Below, one piece after another: positions 55,984-64,000 of a DNA stretch of 64,000 nucleotides (its first letter is position 1; each line of letters begins with the position of its first letter). The stretch comes from Ferribacterium limneticum (lineage in GTDB: Bacteria; Pseudomonadota; Gammaproteobacteria; Burkholderiales; Rhodocyclaceae). The DNA lies in contig NZ_CP075190.1 of NCBI RefSeq assembly GCF_020510585.1, forward strand, positions 1,982,001 to 2,046,000, read 5' to 3'. The translations under genes were made by a program, and so were the position numbers. Under the pieces are notes generated by a model that was not told the origin of the DNA, made no database searches, and saw nothing but the letters and a program-made list of their open reading frames with translations.

Positions 55984-56835
55984 TTACTGGCGGATTTCGC
56001 GGGTATTTTCCGGTCGACCGTAGCAATCCCCAGTACTGCGGAAGGGGTTGATGTCGAGGCCGCCGCGCCGCGTGTAGCGGGCGTGGACGGCCAGCGCCTC
56101 GGGCGCGCAATGCTTCTGGATGTCGGTGAATATCCGTTCGACGCACTGTTCGTGGAATTCGTTGTGGTTGCGGAACGAAACGATGTAGCGCAGCAGCCCG
56201 GCCCGGTCTATGGGCTGGCCGCGGTAGCGGATGACGACCATGGCCCAGTCCGGCTGACCGGTAACCAGACAGTTCGATTTGAGCAGGTGGGAGAACAGCG
56301 TTTCTTCAACGGCTTCGCCGGCTTGCGTAGTCAGCAGTTCGGGGGCCGGTTGGTAGCTGTCGCAGGCAATATCCAGATCGTCGAGACAGATTCCTTCCGG
56401 GATGCCGATCACGGCTTGCGGGCGGTCGGCGAGCGGTTCGAGCGTGACGCCAAGCGGCTTGCCGGCGGCGGCCGAGAGGTCGCGTGCTAGCGTCTGCGAG
56501 ACGGTTTCAACGTCGGCGAAAGTGCTTTGGTTGAAGGAATTAAGGTAGAGCTTGAAGGACTTGGATTCGATCAGGTTAGGACTGTCGGCCGGCACGCGGA
56601 AGGTGCCGACGGCAACCACCGGTTTGCCCTTCGGGTTGAGCCATGACAGTTCATAGGCATTCCACAAATCCTCGCCAACAAAGGGCTGGGCACCATCGGC
56701 AATGCCGAGTTCGCTGCGCTTGAGTTGGCGCGGAATGGGGTAGAGCAACTCGGGTGCGTAGTGGCTCTGGTATTCCGTGGCCTTGCCCAAGGGCGAATTG
56801 CTGCTTGGGTCGTTAGGATTGATCGATGAATTCAT
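55984..56835 (-). CDS. queF: NADPH-dependent 7-cyano-7-deazaguanine reductase
   Basis: 283-residue long-type QueF of queuosine biosynthesis. Motifs: [17 protein letters not shown] for substrate, [17 protein letters not shown] with the catalytic Cys, and [20 protein letters not shown]. The C terminus is [23 protein letters not shown] in full; the conserved DINPFRS is followed by an unusual YGRPEN stretch encoded by a copy of the dispersed motif (56001-56027). Divergent or same-strand operon mates: none within 24 bases on the same strand except menD upstream. Confidence 0.94.
   Translation of the reverse strand: MNSSINPNDPSSNSPLGKATEYQSHYAPELLYPIPRQLKRSELGIADGAQPFVGEDLWNAYELSWLNPKGKPVVAVGTFRVPADSPNLIESKSFKLYLNSFNQSTFADVETVSQTLARDLSAAAGKPLGVTLEPLADRPQAVIGIPEGICLDDLDIACDSYQPAPELLTTQAGEAVEETLFSHLLKSNCLVTGQPDWAMVVIRYRGQPIDRAGLLRYIVSFRNHNEFHEQCVERIFTDIQKHCAPEALAVHARYTRRGGLDINPFRSTGDCYGRPENTREIRQ
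56001..56027 (+). repeat. Dispersed AT-rich motif copy (GTTGACCGT core)
   Basis: GGTATTTTCCGGTCGACCGT then AGCAA near the 3' end of queF; CGGTCGACCG is a perfect palindrome here. Confidence 0.5.
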
Positions 56836-56859
56836 GGGGGCTGATTTTACCGCAAGGCC

Positions 56860-58473
56860 TCAAGGCATCTGCAGTTCGATCAGATGCGGGCCGCCGGCGG
56901 CGAGCGCCGCACACAGCGCCTTTCTGAAAGCATCAATCGACTCGGCACGGCCAAAGCCAAGACCGAAGGTCAGCGCCGCATGTTCGAAGCTGATTTGTTG
57001 CGGGGTACGCCAGCCGCGCTCGAATTCGGGTAGTTGGCGCTGGGGCAGATGATCGAAAATACCGCCCCCGGCGTTGTTGACCACAACAATCACGGCATTT
57101 CGACTTTGGGCCAGCGCCAGACCACCTAGATCGTGCTGGGTGGTCAGGTCGCCGAGCAGGGCAACGACGTTGTCATGAACCACGGCAATCCCCATGGCTG
57201 TCGATATGTTGCCATCGATACCGCTGGCGCCGCGGTTGCCGTAAAAGTGGATGGCTTTTTCGCCGCTGCCTGACAGGCTGTCCAGTTGGCGGATGGCCAG
57301 CGAGTTGCCGATGAAGAACGGCGTGGCATCCGGAATTTCTTCGAGCATGACTGCAATGTGGCCCGCATCAGCCCCCTTCGCTGCCGCGGCCTCCTGGTCG
57401 GCAAAGTCCTGTCGCCAGCCACCGGGTGTGGCAATCAGTGACTCTGCCTGCAATGCGGCACAGACATCGGCCGGCTCGCCGCGGAACAGATGGGTCAGCC
57501 GATGGGCGGGATCACTCCAGCGTGGCCATGGTTCGACCACGGCATGGGTCTGCCGGATTCCGCCCACGTAGTTTTGCAGGTTGCGGGTGACCGGAAAGGT
57601 ACCAAAGCGCAACACCCATTCCGGCTGATGCTTTTCGACAAAGGTCTGATCCGTCAGCCAGTGGTTGTAACGAACGCACAGATGCGAGCGATCATGATCC
57701 CCGTAGCGCAGGCCGGACAGCGGTTCGGCGAGGATTGGGGCATTGAGCCGCTCGGCCAGGGCGGCAATGGCTTTTTCGTCCTCACGAAGTCCCGTCATTT
57801 CGCCGCAGACAATGATGCCGGGGCGTTCGCTGATGCGGTTGGCGAAGTCGCGTATATCCTCCTGGACTGGCTGCAGGGCCGGGTGGGCAACGCGGATGGC
57901 TTCCGGTATTTCCGCCTCGGCAGTATCCGCCAAAGGAAGCAGTGGCTCGCGGAACGGCTGGTTGATATGAACCGCGCCAGGGTGGGGCCAGGTCGCCTGC
58001 TCGTAGGCGCGGGCGGCGAGGCGGTGCAGGTAAGCCGGATCAAATCCGTCATGAGGAGTGCCAAGCGCGTGGCTGGCGCGGACATGGGGGCCGAAAAGCC
58101 CGATCTGGTCGACGGTCTGATTGGCGCCACAGCCCTGCAGCTCCGTTGGCCGATCAGCCGAGATCAGGAGTAGCGGTACGCCGGACTGGTTGGCCTCGAT
58201 CACGGCCGGTAGCCAGTTGGCCGGGGCGGTGCCGGAGGTGGCCAGTACCAAGGCAGGCCGCCGGCTGGCCTTGGCAATGCCGAGCGCGAAAAAAGCCGCG
58301 CTTCGCTCGTCGACCGCAACATGGCAGCGCAGCCGGGGCTGGCGCAACATGGCCAGCGCCAACGGCGTCGATCGCGAGCCGGGGGAAATGACGGCATCGC
58401 TGGCGCCAGACGCGACAAAGCCGGCAACCATGGCCTGCGACCATCTAAAGTTGAGCGTACCGGTATCGGTCAT
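56860..58473 (-). CDS. menD: 2-succinyl-5-enolpyruvyl-6-hydroxy-3-cyclohexene-1-carboxylate synthase
   Basis: About 537 residues, ThDP-dependent enzyme of menaquinone synthesis. N-terminal pyrimidine-binding part VISPGSRSTPLALAML, glutamate region VAVDERSAAFFALGIAK, and C-terminal ThDP/Mg motif GNRGASGIDGNISTAMG ... GDLTTQHDLGGLAL. The start MTDTGTLNFRWSQAMV is chosen over a longer frame. No other men gene is in the window, so its pathway partners must be elsewhere or absent. Confidence 0.92.
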   Translation of the reverse strand: MTDTGTLNFRWSQAMVAGFVASGASDAVISPGSRSTPLALAMLRQPRLRCHVAVDERSAAFFALGIAKASRRPALVLATSGTAPANWLPAVIEANQSGVPLLLISADRPTELQGCGANQTVDQIGLFGPHVRASHALGTPHDGFDPAYLHRLAARAYEQATWPHPGAVHINQPFREPLLPLADTAEAEIPEAIRVAHPALQPVQEDIRDFANRISERPGIIVCGEMTGLREDEKAIAALAERLNAPILAEPLSGLRYGDHDRSHLCVRYNHWLTDQTFVEKHQPEWVLRFGTFPVTRNLQNYVGGIRQTHAVVEPWPRWSDPAHRLTHLFRGEPADVCAALQAESLIATPGGWRQDFADQEAAAAKGADAGHIAVMLEEIPDATPFFIGNSLAIRQLDSLSGSGEKAIHFYGNRGASGIDGNISTAMGIAVVHDNVVALLGDLTTQHDLGGLALAQSRNAVIVVVNNAGGGIFDHLPQRQLPEFERGWRTPQQISFEHAALTFGLGFGRAESIDAFRKALCAALAAGGPHLIELQMP

Positions 58474-58591
58474 CGTTTCCGTTGCACAGCTGAAAACGTC
58501 AAATTGTAGTCGTAGCCGGGCACCCGGAACCATAGCCCCGTGCTATTATTCGCCGCTCGTTGCAGCCCGCCAAAACCGGGCGCCATGATGC

Positions 58592-58668
58592 GGAGTGGTA
58601 GTTCAGTTGGTTAGAATACCGGCCTGTCACGCCGGGGGTCGCGGGTTCGAGTCCCGTCCACTCCGCCA
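58592..58668 (+). tRNA. tRNA-Asp (anticodon GTC)
   Basis: 77-nt cloverleaf: GGAGTGG acceptor pairing with CCACTCC, D-arm TTCAGTTGGTTAGAA, anticodon loop CTGTCAC with GTC, T-arm GGGTTCGAGTCCC, encoded CCA end. A terminator follows. Confidence 0.97.
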
Positions 58669-58677
58669 ACTACCGTC

Positions 58678-58708
58678 AAGCCCGAAAGCTTCTGCTTCTC
58701 GGGCTTTT
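58678..58708 (+). terminator. Rho-independent terminator after tRNA-Asp
   Basis: Stem AAGCCCGA / TCGGGCTT with a 13-base loop followed by TTCT; the T tract is short. Confidence 0.7.
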
Positions 58709-58810
58709 CTGTTTCAGGGGCGTCTTCCCTAGGGTAACACCGGGTTCCCTGTCTTTTCCCGCTGGCATAAGCTATGACCGAATAATACAAATAAGCCAAG
58801 GTATTCGGTA

Positions 58811-59212
58811 ATGTCTGAGAGCGGCAGTAATCGTAAGGGTGGCGACTTCTGTAATCTGGAATATTTGCTGGTTAATCTGGGGCGAAACCGGGCTGCTGCA
58901 GAACGACTGATTCACATTTTCCTTGAAAATGCCCCGACGCTATGTCGGCGTCTGGAAAAAGCAGCAGTACTGGGCGATCTGCCGGCGCTGAGAGACGTAC
59001 TGCATGACATTCGCAGTAGTTGCGTCCTGTTCTCCGGAAACCGATGCCTGGATCAGGCTCGCGACATCGAACAACTTGTTCGCGAACATCTTCTCGAAGC
59101 ACCGATTGGCCGTTCCGTACCCGACTGGTCATCAATGTCGGTCCCCTTGGTTATGTGCATACAGTGTATGGAAGCCGAACTGGCGGACTTCCTCGGCGAC
59201 AGGGAAACTTGA
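58811..59212 (+). CDS. Hpt-domain phosphotransfer protein
   Basis: 133 residues of predicted four-helix bundle. The phospho-accepting His is in LHDIRSSCVLFSG, a variant of the H-x-L-K-G/S motif, with an adjacent amphipathic helix RLEKAAVLGDLPALRDV. It could carry phosphate from the hybrid kinase at 34750-37527 or other hybrid kinases to a regulator; the convergent NarL-type gene is the nearest candidate. No kinase is next to it. Confidence 0.75.
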   Translation: MSESGSNRKGGDFCNLEYLLVNLGRNRAAAERLIHIFLENAPTLCRRLEKAAVLGDLPALRDVLHDIRSSCVLFSGNRCLDQARDIEQLVREHLLEAPIGRSVPDWSSMSVPLVMCIQCMEAELADFLGDRET

Positions 59213-59224
59213 GTCGCTATCCGT

Positions 59225-59866
59225 TCAGGGGCAACTGACGATGCCCGTATGAAGCGCAAATCGGGTCAGGCCGGTTACATCGTGGACGCCGATTTTTTCC
59301 ATCAGACGACTGCGGTGAAATTCGACAGTCTTTGGGCTGATGCCCAGTTCGCGGGCAATTTCCTTGGTGGTTCTGCCGGAGGCCACGTGGCGGAGAATCT
59401 CGGTTTGCCGTGTGGTCAATCGAGATATCTGGCCAGAGTCGCGTTCGGCTTCCGAGCGCAAGCTCATCGCACTGAGTTTTGGTGACAGGAAGCGTCCCCC
59501 GTCGAGTACAGTGGTCAGCGCTTGCAGTAGCTCGGCAAGAACGAAGTCCTTCAGTAAATAGCCATTGACGCCTGCGTTAAGCGCCTGTTCGACGATTTCC
59601 TGGCGGTCAATGCTGGACAGCACGAGGATTCTGGTTTTCCGGTCGAACTGGCGAATGGTACGTGCCACCTCGATGCCTGATGGCCCGGGCATGGCAATGT
59701 CGAGCAGGACGACGTCGGGTTGCAGCTTGCGAATGGCGGCGATCGTTTCGTGGCCGTCAGCGCACTCAGCTTCGATCGAATATCCGGGAAGCGTTTCGAC
59801 AATGGCACGGATGCCGGCGCGTATCAGTAACTGGTCGTCCGCGAGAACAATTCGTATCGTTTTCAT
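59225..59866 (-). CDS. NarL/FixJ-family response regulator
   Basis: 213 residues. Receiver domain with Asp acidic pair (LADDQLLIRAG) and phosphoacceptor in VVLLDIAMPGPSG, Thr/Ser-Lys in LVLSSIDRQEI and YLLKDFVLAELL. C-terminal LuxR-type helix-turn-helix TTRQTEILRHVASGRTTKEI. DNA-binding transcription regulator; cognate kinase not adjacent. The ATG at 59866 is chosen over one 30 bases upstream. Convergent with the Hpt gene. Confidence 0.9.
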   Translation of the reverse strand: MKTIRIVLADDQLLIRAGIRAIVETLPGYSIEAECADGHETIAAIRKLQPDVVLLDIAMPGPSGIEVARTIRQFDRKTRILVLSSIDRQEIVEQALNAGVNGYLLKDFVLAELLQALTTVLDGGRFLSPKLSAMSLRSEAERDSGQISRLTTRQTEILRHVASGRTTKEIARELGISPKTVEFHRSRLMEKIGVHDVTGLTRFALHTGIVSCP

Positions 59867-59978
59867 GGTTATCACAAGGATATGCCAAAGAGCCACAATC
59901 AGGGTTACTAAACGACATAGTCATTTGTGAGTATGGCGATACGACGATCAAAAATGATACTGCGAAAGCCGGATGGCT

Positions 59979-60428
59979 TCAGTGAAGGCGTTCCTTCATG
60001 GCGCGCTGGGCTTCCCGCTTCGAGTCCTTGTCCAGCGCATCGGCGCGTTTGTCGTGCTGTTTCTTGCCTTTGGCCAGGCCGATTTCAAGCTTGATCCTGC
60101 CGCGCACGAAGTGCAGGTCGATGGGCACCAGCGTGTAACCGGCGCGCTCTACCTTGCCGATCAGCTTGCCGATTTCGTTGGCGTGCAGGAGCAGCTTTCG
60201 GGTGCGTATCGGGTCATGCTGGTTGTGCGTGGACGCGGTCGCCAGCGGGCTGATATGCATCCCGATCAAGTAAATTTCGCCACTCTTGATGATGACGTAG
60301 GATTCCTTGATATTCATTCGGCCGGCACGAATGGCCTTGACCTCCCAACCTTCGAGGGCAATGCCTGCTTCGTACTTTTCTTCGACAAAGTAGTCGTGAA
60401 AGGCTTTTTTATTGACCGTAATGCTCAT
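59979..60428 (-). CDS. smpB: SsrA-binding protein SmpB
   Basis: 149-residue trans-translation factor that brings tmRNA to stalled ribosomes. Conserved [31 protein letters not shown] and C-terminal [20 protein letters not shown] basic tail. ATG start. No tmRNA gene is visible in the window. Divergent from ratA (58-base gap). Confidence 0.96.
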   Translation of the reverse strand: MSITVNKKAFHDYFVEEKYEAGIALEGWEVKAIRAGRMNIKESYVIIKSGEIYLIGMHISPLATASTHNQHDPIRTRKLLLHANEIGKLIGKVERAGYTLVPIDLHFVRGRIKLEIGLAKGKKQHDKRADALDKDSKREAQRAMKERLH

Positions 60429-60486
60429 GCTACCGGCTGTTCCTTTAAAATCGCGATTCTACAGGAAACAGGAATACTGCCGCTGC

Positions 60487-60930
60487 ATGGCCCTCGTTGA
60501 AAAGACCGTCTTGATTGAGCAATCTGCCGAACGCATGTTCGAACTGGTGGATCGTTGTGAGGATTACCCCGCATTCCTGCCTTGGTGCAGCCATACCGAG
60601 CTCAAGTTTCGCGATGCGGCGAAAACTGCAGCGACGTTGCACATTAACTACCACTCAGTGAAATCCTGTTTTACGACGGAAAACGACAAGGAGTTTCCCC
60701 GGCTGATGAAAATTCGCCTGGTCGACGGGCCATTCCGTCGCCTCGAAGGTTCATGGTATTTCAAGGCGCTGGCTGAAAACGCCTGCAAGATTGAATTCCA
60801 GTTGCACTACGAGTTTTCCAGCAAATTATTCGAGAAGGTGATCGGCCCGGTGTTCAGCCATATTGCCAACACGTTTGTCGATGCCTTCGTGCGCCGTGCC
60901 GCGCAGGTTTATGGAGTCAGCCATGGCTGA
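60487..60930 (+). CDS. ratA: RatA/Coq10-family START-like protein
   Basis: 147 residues with the SRPBCC/START fold: MALVEKTVLIEQSAERMFEL, VDRCEDYPAFLPWCSHTEL, and VDAFVRRAAQVYG. The E. coli homologue RatA blocks 70S assembly, and Coq10 relatives bind ubiquinone. The start is the ATG that gives the conserved opening; an earlier one overlaps smpB. rnfH follows with an 8-base overlap. Confidence 0.9.
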   Translation: MALVEKTVLIEQSAERMFELVDRCEDYPAFLPWCSHTELKFRDAAKTAATLHINYHSVKSCFTTENDKEFPRLMKIRLVDGPFRRLEGSWYFKALAENACKIEFQLHYEFSSKLFEKVIGPVFSHIANTFVDAFVRRAAQVYGVSHG

Positions 60931-61246
60931 AATGTTGAGTGTCGAGGTTTGCTATGCACAGTCAAACAAGCAGGAGCTTGTTCGCGTCAAATTGAATGAA
61001 GGGGCGACACTGCAACAGGCGCTCGAGACCTCAGGACTGCTTGAGAAGTATCCGGAAATCGACCTTAAAAAGAACAAGTTCGGTATCTGGAACAAGCTTT
61101 CGAAGCTCGACTCAGTGCTGCGCAACCTGGATCGCATCGAAATTTACCGGCCGCTGATCGCCGATCCGAAAGAGGTTCGCAAACAGCGGGCGGCCGAAGG
61201 CAAGGTCATGAAAAAAGGCGCCGGGGATTCCGACGCCGAGGGCTGA
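60923..61246 (+). CDS. rnfH: RnfH-family ubiquitin-like protein (RatB)
   Basis: 107 residues, small beta-grasp protein. AEMLSVEVCYAQSNKQELV and VKLNEGATLQQALETSGLL, KYPEIDLKKNKFGIWNK are family features, with RIEIYRPLIADPKEVRKQRA as the conserved end. It always accompanies ratA. The start overlaps the ratA stop. Confidence 0.92.
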   Translation: MAEMLSVEVCYAQSNKQELVRVKLNEGATLQQALETSGLLEKYPEIDLKKNKFGIWNKLSKLDSVLRNLDRIEIYRPLIADPKEVRKQRAAEGKVMKKGAGDSDAEG

Positions 61247-61261
61247 GGCTGAACCTTCTGC

Positions 61262-61762
61262 TTATTTGCAGGAGTCAGCCATGAATTTGCGAGCCCGTTC
61301 GATTTCCTGTTCGCGCAGGGTGCTATCCATCAGCTTGCGTTCGCCCTTGTCGTCGTAAGTGGTCATGGGCTGATTTGCTTCCAGTGCAGCTAGGTTGCGC
61401 CGGGCGCGGTCGCAGTTTTCACTTTTTTCCTTTTCGGCAGCCTGTTCCTTGGCTTGCTTGTCGGCCTTCTCTCTGGATTCCTGCTGCCGTTTCTTGAAAT
61501 CAAGATCCTTTTCCGCGATGGTCTTCGGCGCATCGGCAACTTTGGGGGCATCAGTCGTTTTTTCCGGGATGGCCTCCGAAACAACGGCAGGCTTCACGCC
61601 GCCGATGGATCGCCGTCCCTTGGCCGTTGACGGAGGAGGGACGTCTGAAACAACTGTTTGGCCATTGCTGTCCTTCCACTGGTAGGTTTCCGCCTGGGCG
61701 GAGATGGTTGCTACGGTCAACGGGAAAAAAAGGGCAAAAATGAAACTGGATTTCGAGGTCAT
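61262..61762 (-). CDS. DUF4124-domain periplasmic protein
   Basis: 166 residues. Signal peptide (hydrophobic stretch ending SAQAE), DUF4124 domain TYQWKDSNGQTVVSDVPPP, then a low-complexity Lys/Glu/Gln helix (about 70-130) and a Cys pair. Function unknown; DUF4124 proteins are common exported betaproteobacterial proteins. The signal peptide region is encoded in part by a copy of the dispersed motif (61707-61745, LFFPLTVATIS). Divergent from guaB. Confidence 0.85.
   Translation of the reverse strand: MTSKSSFIFALFFPLTVATISAQAETYQWKDSNGQTVVSDVPPPSTAKGRRSIGGVKPAVVSEAIPEKTTDAPKVADAPKTIAEKDLDFKKRQQESREKADKQAKEQAAEKEKSENCDRARRNLAALEANQPMTTYDDKGERKLMDSTLREQEIERARKFMADSCK
61707..61745 (-). repeat. 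Dispersed AT-rich motif copy (GTTGACCGT core)
   Basis: Minus strand: ATTTTTGCCC, T run, CCCGTTGACCGTAGCAA, in the signal-peptide part of the DUF4124 gene. Confidence 0.5.
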
Positions 61763-61784
61763 CTGGGTTTCCTTGGCTTTTCTG

Positions 61785-61790
61785 TATAAT
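61785..61790 (+). promoter_or_regulatory. Candidate -10 element of the guaB promoter
   Basis: TATAAT, a perfect sigma-70 -10 hexamer, 35 bases upstream of guaB. No convincing -35 hexamer was found at 16-18 bases. Confidence 0.45.
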
Positions 61791-61813
61791 ACGATTTTGT
61801 GACCTTGGATTAA

Positions 61814-63289
<1,476 letters not shown>

Positions 63290-63307
63290 TCTTTTCCGTG
63301 TTACTGA

Positions 63308-63333
63308 GGGCGGCTCCGGGAGCCGCCCTTTTT
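63308..63333 (+). terminator. Terminator-like hairpin between guaB and guaA
   Basis: Stem GGGCGGCTC / GAGCCGCCC with a 3-base loop, followed by TTTTTATT. It may attenuate or separate guaB and guaA transcripts. Confidence 0.7.
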
Positions 63334-63349
63334 ATTCAAGGTTTTGAAA

Positions 63350-64000
63350 ATGGCTCACCAGAAAATCCTCATCCTCGATTTCGGTTCTCAGGTTACTCAG
63401 CTGATCGCCCGCCGCGTGCGCGAAGCCAAGGTGTTCTGCGAAATCCATCCTTACGACGTTTCGGACGAATTCATTCGTAGCTACGGTGCCCAGGGCATCA
63501 TCCTGTCTGGTGGCCCGAGTTCGGTGACCGACGGTGACACTCCGCGTGCTCCGGAAATTGTTTTCCAGCTCGGCGTTCCGGTGCTGGGTATTTGCTACGG
63601 TATGCAGACCATGGCCCAGCAACTGGGCGGCCAGGTGATGACCGCCGAAGCGGCAGGTAAGTCCCGTGAATTCGGCTACTCGGAAGTCCGCGCCCACGGC
63701 CACACGGCCCTGCTCAACGATATCGCCGACTTCTACAGCCCCGAAGGTCACGGCATGCTCAAGGTTTGGATGAGCCATGGTGATTCGGTGATGGAGCTGC
63801 CGCCCGGCTTCGTCAAGATGGCGTCGACTGCCTCGTGCCCGATAGCCGCGATGGCCGACGAGAGCCGCAAGTTCTACGCCGTCCAGTTCCATCCGGAAGT
63901 GACGCATACCCAGCAGGGCCGCGCCATTCTCGAACGCTTCGTGCATGGGATTTGCGGCTGTGGTACTGACTGGGTCATGGGCGACTACATCGCCGAAGCC
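63350..64000 (+). CDS. guaA: GMP synthase (glutamine-hydrolysing), 5' part
   Basis: 217 codons up to the window edge. The glutamine amidotransferase domain is complete: [35 protein letters not shown] with the nucleophile Cys, and the His-Glu pair in QFHPEVTHT. The ATP-pyrophosphatase and dimerisation domains lie beyond the edge. Converts XMP to GMP. Confidence 0.97.
   Translation, partial: MAHQKILILDFGSQVTQLIARRVREAKVFCEIHPYDVSDEFIRSYGAQGIILSGGPSSVTDGDTPRAPEIVFQLGVPVLGICYGMQTMAQQLGGQVMTAEAAGKSREFGYSEVRAHGHTALLNDIADFYSPEGHGMLKVWMSHGDSVMELPPGFVKMASTASCPIAAMADESRKFYAVQFHPEVTHTQQGRAILERFVHGICGCGTDWVMGDYIAEA

Noticed and set aside
54459..56051. Plus-strand 530-codon open frame
   Set aside because: Antisense shadow of mutS; no start or domain support, while mutS is fully conserved.
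58611..58799. Minus-strand 62-codon frame covering the tRNA-Asp gene
   Set aside because: It reads the antisense of the tRNA; the RTRDPRRDRPVF-like end is the well-known artefact produced by tRNA-Asp.
59979..60428. Expected tmRNA (ssrA) gene beside smpB
   Set aside because: No tRNA-like ends or tag-coding stretch could be found on either side.

Overview
The window looks like a chromosomal piece of a betaproteobacterium of the Rhodocyclales (Dechloromonas/Azonexus/Zoogloea/Accumulibacter type). The evidence is an XrtA (EpsH-type exosortase) exopolysaccharide locus with a matching PEP-CTERM protein, the betaproteobacterial order pyrG-kdsA-eno-ftsB, a long-type queF, and a smpB/ratA/rnfH/guaB/guaA neighbourhood. 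The genus is inference. There are no phage genes, insertion sequences or CRISPR arrays, and no gene-free stretch longer than 300 bases.

Layout. (1) 1-10.9 kb, minus strand: one operon running from the outer-membrane export lipoprotein through chain-length protein, tyrosine autokinase, beta-barrel, ATPase, UDP-GlcNAc 2-epimerase, deacetylase, FemAB protein and sugar transferase to the exosortase xrtA, which is cut by the left edge. (2) 10.9-21.9 kb: an accessory envelope region. It holds two FtsX-type permeases, a ThiF (E1-like) enzyme, a nitroreductase, a glycosyltransferase, a PEP-CTERM protein behind a sigma-54 promoter, a DMT transporter, an outer-membrane barrel, a LolD-type ATPase and a LolA-like periplasmic protein. 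The ATPase and permeases, which probably work together, lie at opposite ends. Regions 1 and 2 look visibly less GC-rich than the rest. (3) 21.9-39.3 kb: housekeeping and signalling genes: alaA, hom (with an apparent one-base frameshift), TIGR03790 protein, rhomboid, DUF2249 plus a membrane protein, thrC, a triple-GAF-like protein, a methyltransferase, nadC, nnr, a hybrid histidine kinase, an HDAC-like hydrolase and a thioredoxin-TPR protein. (4) 39.4-47.1 kb: a compact nine-gene biosynthetic operon that resembles dialkylresorcinol clusters (DarA-like, KAS III/DarB-like, ACP, KAS, KAS-like partner) with a BtrH-type acyltransferase and an ABC-2 exporter. (5) 47.2-64 kb: pyrG, kdsA, eno, ftsB, bcp, slyD, a metallophosphoesterase, mutS, queF, menD, tRNA-Asp, an Hpt protein, a NarL-type regulator, smpB, ratA, rnfH, a DUF4124 protein, guaB and the start of guaA.

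How it fits together. Regions 1 and 2 make, modify, export and anchor surface polysaccharide and PEP-CTERM protein, the floc-forming machinery of this group. Region 4 probably makes and exports a fatty-acid-derived small molecule from host acyl chains. The most unusual signals are the split exporter around a ThiF/nitroreductase pair, the resorcinol-type operon with BtrH, a hexanucleotide repeat encoding the phosphotyrosine tail of the autokinase, and a recurring short AT-rich motif with a GTTGACCGT core embedded in several genes.
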